A stretch of DNA of 64,000 bases from positions 687,001 through 751,000 of the forward strand of contig OU452231.1 of assembly GCA_911728455.2 (NCBI GenBank), given 5' to 3'. Under the pieces are notes generated by a model. The model was not told where the DNA came from. It made no database searches and saw nothing but the letters and a program-made list of their open reading frames with translations. The stretch comes from Marthasterias glacialis. Its lineage: Eukaryota; Echinodermata; Asteroidea; Forcipulatida; Asteriidae. Positions 12,301 through 24,300 of this stretch are shown here, piece by piece; position 1 is the stretch's first letter, and each line of letters starts with the position of its first letter. The translations under genes and the position numbers were made by a program.

Positions 12301-15300
12301 TGTCATGGCAAAAACATTTTTAAATGGATATCTTTTTGGTCAACTTGAAACTCAGATCCCAAACCGTCACCAACCCATCAAAATCCAACTGCGTGTTTTT
12401 TTTTATTCTGTTGGACTGAGGGCTGCACTAATAAACTGATTATGCTTTACATGGGATTAGGCATACAACCATAACCAGAGGCCAACCGTTTGGGTGTTGA
12501 GTTACCATGGTATTGGGTTTGGTTAGAGTGATGAAGGATTCTAGTATATCATTTATTGGAGTTAGTGTTAAAAAGTGTTGTTTTTGTGTACAGAAGATTT
12601 TGGTTTTGACAAATTTTTGAAACCATTTCATATTGCATGCTTGAGGTTCAGCATTTGGTGAGTTTTACACTTAACATAAAGTAAAGAGTCAAATTTTGTT
12701 GCGTCCTCGTATTTATATCTAGAGTGTGCGGTTATTGGCATTGACATCAAGTTTTTCACAATTAAAACATTGTACAAGAGCTGTGTAAGAGCTTAATAAA
12801 AAGACTAACATCATCTGAGTAGAAAATTGATTTCATGTGACAAGTTTTTCAGTGGGATGGAAGTAGTGTTCTCAACGGCGTATCGCGTGCAATAACTCAA
12901 TCCAGGAAACTTGTAGCCCAAGAAGCAAATCTAATTAGGAAATGGCAATTTGGGCAAGTATGGTGGCTACTGCGTGTAGCCAAATAACAGCAGTTTGGAG
13001 GGAGGGGAAAATCATTAAATAATCAGGTTGTTTGGATTACTTGAGGCTAAGTATGGTGTAATTACCTTTAGTTTTATTCTTGAAAAGTTCCCAAATGAGG
13101 GATTGGACCTGGGGACAGATCCCAAAATGGTATGACTTTAGGGAGATTCGGAGGATGTTTTTCAGGGCTGTGTAGTGAGAATTTCATATCTGTTGCTTGC
13201 ATCTAGATGCTTATTTGATCCAGATGAGCATAATGTTATGCTTAAAGTAACCCTAGTGAAATGTCTTTGCTCTATGAAGTAACTGTGAGGTGTGATTTAA
13301 AGGGAAATTTAATATATCATTTGCAGACTTAATAACTTACAAAATAACTTACTTGACTGAAAGTACGTATTATTCCCGAGAATCCAGTGAATGGTTTCGA
13401 CAGGAATTGCATTTTTCTTTAAAATTAGATGACACATGTTATTTCATTTTAAAACAATTGTAATTCTGTTTCATTTTGAAGTGATGGTTGGCTGATCATC
13501 GTTTGCAGAAAAGAATGAGTTTTATTTCAATATGTATTCTTCATCTGTTTGTAAATAACCTCTCAAGATTTTTGCCAGTACCTCAAAAATGCTATCACCA
13601 TTTGAAATGAAATTTCACAGGTTATTTAAGTTTTATATTATATATCTACAACTATACTGTATTGAAACAAACAGACAGTTCTAAATACCAATGATGTAAT
13701 ATTCGTTTAAAGGTTTATGAGTGAAGTTATAACGCCCATCCATCTGAAAAAAACGTTTTTGGTTAGTTTTGTCAAGTTTTGTTGAATAGTGTATTGATAA
13801 TGGTTTGTATGTGGCCAGGTAGCAGCCACCATGATTATTTTCAACACTTCAAGTAATTAGCATCATGTTGTGATTAAGCTAAAGAGGATCTTAGTAAGTA
13901 ACCAAGCGGATAAAACATTAACCAACAAACCAATCAAAATCCAACATTCTGTCTTAATTTATTTTGTTGGACACTTCCTAACTCATAATGCTTAGTGCCA
14001 GATATACCACCAGAACCAGATTATAACAACCTGGACGTTGAGTGTTGTTGGACATTGAGTGTTGTTGGACTCAGTAGTGTTGGATAATTGGATGTTTGAC
14101 TTTGTTGGGGTGAAAAACATCCCAGTAACCATAGAGTAACTAACCAAATAGACTCCAACAAACATGGGTTTTTATGGATTATAATGACTGTATACGTGAG
14201 AAGAAGAAAAAAATATTAGCAGGAAATAAATATTTCCTCAAATGAGTCGTTTTTTCCCCTTTTGAAAATGTTAGCTTGGGCCAGACATATCAAACACAGG
14301 TGAATCCTGTTAAAATGGATTTGATTTATTTTGCAATTAATATGAAACATAACATCGTCTGTTTTAAGTTGCCCCTCAAAATAAGAAGCAAGTGAAAACA
14401 GATGTTTTTAAAAATCAATGAAAAAAATACTTCCATATTGAGAACTTTTTATAAGAAAAAAAACCTAAATTTTTATGACATAAAATGGGTTCAGCATCAT
14501 AGACCATATAGCCAAACACCTCAAATTACATGTCGGTTGGCCAAGCTTAAGATAAATGGGTTTAATTTTAAATGTACATCTGTAGTAGTTTCTTCTACAC
14601 ATTTCACTATATCCCATTTCATGGAACAGTTTTTAAATTATTTTTTCCTTAGAACACGCGTTGATCCAGGCTAATGGCTACCTTCTGATCCTTGCTATAT
14701 GTGATAACACTGTTCAGGCAATCAGTAAACTGCTACAGTGTATGCAGCGGTGTAGGGAAGGCACTTTCTTTGCGGGGGGGGGGGGTGTGGAAGCCTAAAT
14801 TTGCCGATTGACATCACCAAATGAAAGTAAAAACGCAATGATATGGGACTTACCTACACAAGGGGCTTCGGGGGTATCGCCTCCGAACACTCATGAGGTT
14901 TTCAGTGATTCGAAAGTTTAAAATGGCCCTTTTTTTGTGAATACCCTGTTGGAGTATATGGACACGAATTCTACGGTCTAGGGCTCTACGGCTGTACGGT
15001 CTACAAGTAGTGACAAGTCGACTAGACTTAACCGTAGTCGATCTAGATGTCAGCCAAACATTAGCTGGTTCGACTAGATGCATTCGAGTGAAGAACAGAT
15101 CATGCATGCGTGGTTTAAATCACAAATTGACTAAAAGTCAGCACCCAAACTTGCTCCAAGTTGCCACGATGAATGCCATGCTGTGTTATGTACAGCATTG
15201 CTTCAAAATCAGCATGCCATGATGGTTACCAACGTTGATTGGACTCAGATTTTACCTAGAATCGCATTGGGACATGCATATGGGTTATTAGAGAGATGTG

Positions 15301-18300
15301 TGTACCATTGAGAGAAGCAAGGGTCTGATGGCATGATAGTCAGCAAGACATTAATTGATATAATAACTGTGATTCTTCTCATGCTGAGTTTATTCCAACC
15401 TGTATTGTTATTACTAACTTGACCTCTTGACCCAGTAGCTAGGAGTCCCATTCTGAAGCCTATTTCCCTCGGAGTGGTTTCTTTTTGTGACTGTTTGTGC
15501 TGCTTGATGTCAAACACATTACACCACACTGATTGTCAATATTTGTATACACCGAGCCAACAACATTTATTGTCATGTACTTCTGTGGCAAGAATGTGTA
15601 AATATTAGGGGAATTCCATGCCCTGGAGGGCAACTATAGGGTTGGTGTTGGTAATGGTGAATTCACAACTTCCTTATTTATTGATGGTCTGCAGGGAGTT
15701 GAATTGGAATTGCATTAGTTGCTTGGAAATTCAAAATGAGTCACTCAATTTAAAGAGTTTTGTGGAATTTAGTCAAACTGAAATGAACTTGTACGGTTTG
15801 GGTAGGCTATATAGCCTAAATTGAAAGTATCCTTTTGCCATGAGCTGGCTTAAAGCAAGATTTGGATAAACAGATTGTGATTCATTTTAGATATACATAG
15901 TATTATTAGTAGTACTAACATTATAATTATTATTATTTATTCAACAATTTCAAAAGGATAAAACTTTTAAAAACAGTAATCGTAAAAGGGGGGGGGGGTG
16001 GGGGGAAAGAACCTCTAGAATGAAAAGGGAAAAGGCTGTACAAAAAAGAGAAAACAAAAATTGGGATTACAAAGTATTAACAAGACTGAGAACAACAGAA
16101 GAGACATCAACAATCCAGGTTTACCAGGACCGACATAAGTGCCTGCACTGTCACCAAGAGGTGTGTCAGTCCAACATGGATATGAAAGAATTGACACAAA
16201 CAACAAGCTACCAAACAAACAAACAAACAAACAAACACTCCTGTATGACTGCCACTCCAGCCCTTACAGAACGTGTCATACGCATAGATTTTTGTTTTTG
16301 TGTGGACTACAGGATAAACTTCCTTGGTTCTTTTGTCATAGGTACAACTTAAAGGGAAAGTACATTTTTGTTCTTGGAAGAGTAAATCTATTCTCATCCT
16401 CTAGTTTTCAATAAACATGCCATAAAAACATTCTGTGAAAATGTCATCAAATCAGGTGGTGGTGTAACTTGTAATGGAAACATTGAAGAAAACTAGTTTG
16501 GTTTTTGTCAGTGATTGTTTGCACATCTGTAATGGGATTAAAATCATCTTTGATTGTGGCAATCAAAATAACAGTGATTTGTATGGTCTTCAAATGCTAT
16601 CTCTTTGACAGTATTTCAGATGAAAATATTTCTCTTATGATTTAGAATGAGTGAGCTTTCGAATTGAATCTAATCATGTAATCTTTAATTTTCAACATGA
16701 CAACCAGTTCAATCAAGGACTATAGTTTAGCTCTGATTGAATGCATGCTGGCCATCAATGGTTGGAATAGTCTAGTCAGCAATTAGCGAGCGGTCTATGG
16801 AGGTTGTTTGCATCGCTGTTATTAATTCTAGAGTGCAGAGAGGACCAGTTGTCAGAAAAATTAATGGATTGACTAGAGTTGTTCGCACTTCAACTTCAGT
16901 GCGCATGCCCTACGTATGTCACAAACCTTGATCGAACTTGCTCTTAGCTGATTGGCCAAATTCCTCTTCCACCAAACAAAAGTGAAAAGCACCGCAACTT
17001 CTTTTGTGAGTTATGGGGCAATTTGATACCATGTAGAAACCAAAGCTTGGCAGTGGATGTGTCACAAGAATATTCACTATTTATGATAGAATCAAAATGA
17101 AAAGTTGAAGTAGTGCTTGCCAAAAAATGTATAAGGTGGCAGAATTTTCAATTTTTCATTTTGGTTCTACTCCATTTCTCAGTGCTACGCAGACTTTTAT
17201 TTCTTATCTTCCTGACACTATTTATAGTATGTATGTCTTTACCAAACTTTAACAATTAAATTTTATCCTTAACTATGAGCTTCTGTATGGTGTACTTGTT
17301 ATGGTAATACTGGGTTTTAACCAAAGATTATAGAGCGCCGTTGGTGCAAGATGTGGAACTCTGGCTGAAATGTGAAATTTCACTGGACGCCATTTCGGCA
17401 AGTGACTCTATTGATACAACACTGATACGTGCAGACCAGTGTAGACAATGACAAATGCTATCAATGGGAAACACAGGCATTCACTTGCCGAAATGACGCC
17501 CATGCGTATTTCACTTTCCAACCGTTCCAGTTCCCCATCTTGCGCCTACCGCGCTCTATAATCTTTGGTTTTAACTTGTGGTTAACCACTAGTTCCTAAT
17601 AGAGTACTTTCTGTGAAGTATTGAGCCTTGAAAATGCATGATGGATCAGGGATTTGCGAGTTCACTACTTCATGGTAAGGGTACCTTCAGGTGCAGGTAT
17701 CCAAGTGCACTTTCCTTCCTCTCCTTTGTGACCTCCAGTTCAAGTCTAGTTGAGTCGGACACCCAGGGACTGTTGGCGCCATGGTAAAGCACACCACCTG
17801 GTCTAATTAATTGAATGTGACTCAAGACAAATGCACCTGTTACTTATTCATTAGAAACTGCTGGATAGGTATAATGTACATGCAGACTCACAAATGGACT
17901 TCCAAGTTTCACACTTTGAAAAAGTACATAATTTGTAGGACTAATAATTTGTGTGTGGGTTGATAATCACAACAATCATCTTCACAGACATGTACTTTAC
18001 TATGAAGAGATGACACAAGATTGTACTGCACTTTTCTGAAATTCATCCGGTTGTCAAGGTGCTTTTATTCTGAAGAAAATGTTTAGAAAAGTTGAGAAAC
18101 ATGTCTTGTATTAACCCACTTTACCTGACGTCATCACCCATGATAAATCTTGTTCAGGCATTTTGAGAGGCAGATTTCCTGTATGTTACTGTGCAGTGAG
18201 TGAGTTTCAGACGACGCATGTATAGTTAGAAAAGCACAGTATCTTAACATTGCAATGTGACTCCCGAAATGGTAGACCATTTGGCAGACAGTAATAGTGT

Positions 18301-21300
18301 GTTACGTCAAAGTAGGGGATCTATACATTACATGTAGATAACTAAGAGAAGAAAGTCATTATTTGTTATGACCAGTGCAGTTGTCACTGGGAATCTTCCA
18401 TTTATTCCAACCTGCCGGGGGTTATTTTCTTGGAATTGCCAGAATCATTTTTCTTTGAGAGTATCTCTGGCACAAAGAAACCTTGACTTTACATATCCAA
18501 GTGAACAAAGATTCTCTTTGTAGCGCAGGGATTTTTGTTTTCTCTATCGAGAAAATGTCAAATACATGCACCGTGATCTGCAAAACATCAGCCATGAGCT
18601 ACAGCCGAGGATTGGTACTAAACCCAGAACCAAGGCTGGATCCCCGTTTCACTCTGACTTACCTCCATAGAGCTGAAATAAAATGAATAAACAAGGGCGG
18701 AAGCTTCTTGATGTCTCGTAATCCTGTTCTGGAATCAGGGATTATGCAATAACTCCCGAATAATGGTCCAAAAACGGCAAAATATTCAAAACCATGTTTC
18801 CTCTGTGTGTGGGTGAAATGAAGTGTTATACAATGTGTGTGTGTGCGCCGTTCACATCCAGTAATGAAATATCCGGATGACCTTTGTTCCGGTATTCAAA
18901 TTTTACACAATGGCGTGTTTAAACGTCACCCTTTTGCTGGCTCAGACAGTATTTTTGTGCATACATGTGTACATGTCATCCAACAACAACTGATAAGATT
19001 CTCCAAGTTGAGAATCAAGGAGTTCACAAAAGGATCATTAGACCGTTAAGATGCCACCATCTTGTCTTTCTGTACCATTCAAATCAATGTAACCAAAGTG
19101 AGGCAGTAAGGGCAAAGGTCATATATACATTTAGTTTGATCTCATCTCAGTATAATGATGGTGAATAGTTGAAGTCAGTGGTTGTCCCTAATGTCAAACC
19201 ATGTATGATTATTACACTTTGGTTTGGTAATGTGGTGTAGCATTTTTTTGATTGTGAGTTTTCGTCAATTTAAACATCATGATGAGATTGTAAAGTTTTG
19301 CTGTCACTAAAATATACCGGATTAAACTAAATGGTTACATTTTGAAAGCGTGTGATCTTTTTGAAAGTTGTCCGGGCAAACCAGAATGTCTAGGTAATGA
19401 TTGACATTTTCATTTAAATAAAAAGCGTGCGTTGGATTACCCCCAGCATATGGTTTGTACGCTTGTGAAAATATGGAACCATCCCTAAAGCTTAAATTAT
19501 TTAAACATGATCAATGAAACATAATCCTGCTGAAGTGAACTTCAGTTCAGGGTGATGTAAAACATACATTTAACATATAAAATTTGGTATGCGTATTCTG
19601 ATTCACCTTCAGATGGAAGAACTCAAATCCAAGGATTACACCATCTCAGAATTAGAGAAGGAACTGGGCTACAAGAGCGGTTACACCAAGAGGCTTCAAG
19701 GAGACAAAGATTCCTTAGGTAATCTCCTCAACCTTAGCAAGATGGCAGAGTCCTGGGATCATCGATCTACAAGTACACATGAGTCCTCCTTTGGCAGCTC
19801 CAGTGGCTCTCAGTTTGGGGTGTCAGTAAGTACATACATTAAGTTTGCTGTATTTTTTATACTGCACTTAAAGTTTGATTGTGTTTCACATTAATGACTG
19901 TTTTTGTTTTAATAATAGTGTACCTTTATAATGCACCATGTCTGTCATAAATGACACTCCTGGTGCTGAATTATCAAATCTGGTGGAGTGGAGATTGTTA
20001 CGGATGAATTTATAAGACGAAGTAACCATAGTAACACCTTGAAAGGGATACAAGGTGAGGTGGTGCATATTGCTGCCAGACGATGCAGGGGCAAACCCCT
20101 TCTCTTTGTGATAAGTGTACTGTGTTCTTTTACGTGCATTACACAACACACAGGACTTACAGCTTTACGTCCCATCCCAAGAACAAAGTAATAATGGTTA
20201 AGTGTCTTGCTTAAAGACACAGGTGAAGACCGGGACTGGAACCCACTCTCTGCTGATCAGAAACACAAGAGCTTGAGTCCAGTGCTCTTAACCGCTCGGC
20301 CACAACACGCCATAATGAGTCTTGAACATTCATTCAGTACTCTACTCATCAATATAAACACCATGCAACCAACCTGTGAAGATTTCATCCTATTAGGTTG
20401 TCAAACTCTTGAGACAACCCCAAATAATGGTTTATATTTTGACAAGGATTTTGTTCACGTTCAATACATATCTCTACATACCCTACTCATTAGGGCCATC
20501 TCACACAAGGTAATTTTTCTGGCAAATTATAAAGTAATCCAAGCAGCTCATTCGTTGGCATTTACACCACCACAGCTACATGTATGGCCACCACACGCAT
20601 CTAGGGGTTTTGTGGTAACACCGTGTGGTATTATGTACTTCCACTGAATAGAGTTTAGTTCTGATAAAAAAAATTCCAGCTTTGTTCTAAAAGAACTTAT
20701 CCTATTTATGGTGTTGATTGGGGATCTGGGAGACTTCTACTTTCGCTAAGGAGATCTTCACTATCCCTGAGTGAGATAAGTTTAGTCTCTCGTTAATTCC
20801 ACTAGCCTGCTGTAGCCATCGCCTGCAGACATTTTGAACTCTATACTATAAATAATAATTTCATGGCAATGTTGCCTCTACAAACAAAGTGAAATTGCAA
20901 CGAATGTTTGTGAGGGTTTTTCCTAAAGAAACATTTGTGATGACTCTATCTAGGACCGAGCTGAGGAAGAAGAAAGGAAGTTCAATAAGAAGATTTCAGA
21001 TCTGAAAGGAGTGTTACGGAAACTGGAGGAGAGGAATAAACAACTGGTTGAAGACAAAGCAGATTTGGTATGTGAAGAAAGTTTGGTATTACCCAGAGAA
21101 ACTCTCGGCCTTCTTAGATCAATCACAGGCATGAGATTTCTCTGTTTTTTTCCTGATTTTGGGATTTTCTCAAAATTTCCTTGAGCCTTCAAATTTCCTT
21201 AAAAGAAGTAAAGCAATCACCAAAGGGAGAAAGGGATAACCTGTAGTTTTGTCTTTCTGGTGATGCACAGAGTCTGTAAACCTCCTGAACTGTAATATCT

Positions 21301-24300
21301 GGAAGGTTCAGGATCTAGAATAAGGGGGAACCCAGGCATGCAAGCCGTTTTCAGGAATTTTCGCATTTGGCAATTCTCATCACTGCAATTATTACCATAC
21401 ATCCAGCAATGCAGACATATATGTAGCTGATTTGGCAAGCTTATAAGCTTTTTACATTTCAGGGAAAATGAGTGGTGGAAAAACAAGTTTTATTTTATTT
21501 TAAAATATGTATTCCTTGCTTTATTGAATATTAATAAAGATGAACACGAACAATGGGGTCTTCTGGGTCACTGGATGGTAGCACACATAATGGCATATCC
21601 ATTGTTCTTGGAAGTTCACAGTCTTGGAACTACACAAACAACAAGCCATTTATGAGATATGGTGGACACAATACTATGACACTATTAAGTTTGGGTCAAT
21701 TTCTCTTTATACACCCAAACCAAACAGTGCACTCCTATAGTGTCCACCATCTTTCAGAAAGGCTAATGGAAAATCACTTGGTATATCTGTTCCCACCTGG
21801 TGTCCCTGAGGCCGGCATTGGCTGTTCAGGAAAGAACCTTTACTTTGACCTTCCTTGGTTTAACGGGGGACTAGGTACAAGACACAACTTTGAAGTCTTT
21901 GTTTCTAATATTTCACCTTCTCTTTAATTTCTTCATTGGTAAAGAATCAAGCTAAGTGTTGGCGCCAACACTATGCATGAAATGTGCAGTCGACTGGTAC
22001 TTAAGACGGAAACCATTGGAACATGTGGGGGGAAATTACGTGTCAAATCCTTCTTAAATTGCAGCAGTTGGGTAAAAGAAGTCCCTGGGTGGATGCCAGC
22101 CCCTCATTCATGGGTGTAATGGTCCCTGGATGAGTAAGGGATATGGCTCAGCACTGCCTGATTGTTGATACAAATAGTCACATTTCAGAGCCAGACTTAA
22201 ACAGTGTGTACCCGTGTTTCTTTTTTCTTTTTTGTGGTGTATTTATTTTATTTTTTTTCGTGGGGGGGGGGGGGCAAAGGGTAAAGGGGCAAAGGTTGTG
22301 TATACTCTCACTTTGGTTAATTTTACCATAAATTTTACCATTAAGGAATTATCAATGCAATAAGTCCAAATCGATGTAACAAAGTTGCAACAGGGATATA
22401 AAAAAAAAGAGTTTTTAGTTTTTGTCCTACACCGGTGTAGGAAAAAGCACTCTACTAAGAGTCAATAAGGGATCTATAGGTCAAGATGGTCTTTATACCT
22501 TCCTTAAAGAAACATGTGTTTGACAGATACTTTCTTCTCAAGGTAAAATGAATACATCTGTTTAGCAAGATTCATCTGAAGTTGATTTTTTAGATGCCCC
22601 CCTGGGAGTGGTTACAAAATACAAATCCCATAATATGACAGTTTCCCATCAATTAAATCAAATGTCAATGTGAGGTGAATGACTTACAGGTGGATTGTTA
22701 AGTGCATATCGTGACTCAAGACATCGAACCTGCACATACATTTTCCACCAACACCAACACTTTACCTTTTCTTGATAAGGAAGGTAGCATGCCAGTAGCA
22801 TCTATTTCGCCAAAATCATGTACTAATTAACAATACTGTACCTTATCTTGATTCAAAGAGAGTAAAAAGTCGGCGATATAAATGTTGCCATTATAACCAG
22901 TGCTTTACCACATTGATTCCAAGACAGAGTGAGCAGGTAAAGCAGCCGTCTTTCCAACCAATACATCACTGCTCTGTATCTTTAAGTGGCCCCTGGATAT
23001 TTTATTCTTGACTGCTGGTTTTTCCCGGAGTGGTTTCTTCTGTTTACTCATAGGCCTACTCATGCTTATTTTGAACAGCTTTTTATGCTCATGTAGTAAA
23101 ATAAGCAATCAAGATACTTTCAACTTATAGTAATGGTTTATTAAAAACTTCTGCTTCGTCGCCACCAGGGGCAGAATTACAAACACAGTAAAAATAGTTA
23201 TGAAGTCATAATGTCTGACTCATTAATCAAAGAGAAAAGTCATCTGTAGTTTTGTTCTGGGCATGATACTCTGTCCTAATAGCAAGGCTATTTTCCATCA
23301 GTGATTAGACATTTTTACTGGAACATTTCAAGGGGCACCAAGACAATGCCTCTGTATAGACCTTTATCATGGTGCCGCCATCTTGATTTTCTTCCATTCA
23401 AACCAATGTAACCAAACCGAGGCTGGAAGGGCAAATAATCTGGTTCCTTTTTGTTCAATGAATATTAGCATATATTACTGTTATTAGATACAGGGAACAT
23501 GACCAAGATGGTTGCAGCATGATAAAGGTCTATTATAAGAAGTATTGATGGCTTTCTAATGAAGATCACGGCCCAATTTCATAGAGCTGCTATGAAAAGT
23601 AGCACAAAAAGTAGCTAAGCACAACAAAATTATTCTTACGAAGCTGAGGTTACCGGCCAAAATACCATGTCACATGTACAGTATGTGACTGGTATCCTGC
23701 TCATTTTTGCTTAGCAGCAAATTGTTGAGCAATATTTTCTGCTTAAATGAAATATGCCTACGAAATACGCCTCTGTTGACATTATCATTGTTAGGGCCAT
23801 GTCACACGAGGCCATTTACAGACAACCAGTTCTGGGCGATCTCCAGTAAGTGAAAACATTCACATTTCAATTTTCACGTAGTTTCTTGGGGGATAGCAAA
23901 ACACTTCAAGAAAACATCTCCTGTACAAAAACATTTTTTTCTGTGTGAAGTGCAGTATGTTGCCACCTAGTTCCCTGTAAAAATTGCCGTTTTTGACTAG
24001 GCCCTGACACACACTGCTGAAGTTCACAGATGGTGCCTGTCCTTCATATCTTTCTAAAACAAGCTTTTGCAAAAGCTGTTTGTTGCGTTACACATGGTGC
24101 ACGTTACTAATGACCGATGTTGTATTTTCCTGCATATAAGATGCTCGATGATTACAGCGCAGTACCCCAAAATCACTGAAACATGATTCAATTTTCAACA
24201 TATAAGGCGCACCGTTGTATTAGACACAACATGACCACACACAGAGGCCAACCAGGCCCCACTCATTGTCACACAGGGGTTATTGTGTTAGTACATGACA

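Larger units (their letters stand above)
344..19612 (+). other. Intron 1, about 19 kb, repeat-rich
   Basis: Donor gtgagt and acceptor ttcag bound an unusually long intron joining two phase-0 coiled-coil exons. It holds a tRNA-related SINE, a four-copy unclassified repeat, hAT-like and pogo-like MITEs, two larger inverted-repeat elements, two minisatellites and a long-TIR MITE, all listed separately. I found no further coding exon in it, but a very short exon could be missed. Confidence 0.7.

Noticed and set aside
20207-20647. 146-codon open frame
   Set aside because: It overlaps a SINE edge, has no domain and no coding-like composition.
21553-21927. 124-codon open frame
   Set aside because: No recognisable domain and no splice sites fitting the host gene; it spans a small palindromic repeat.
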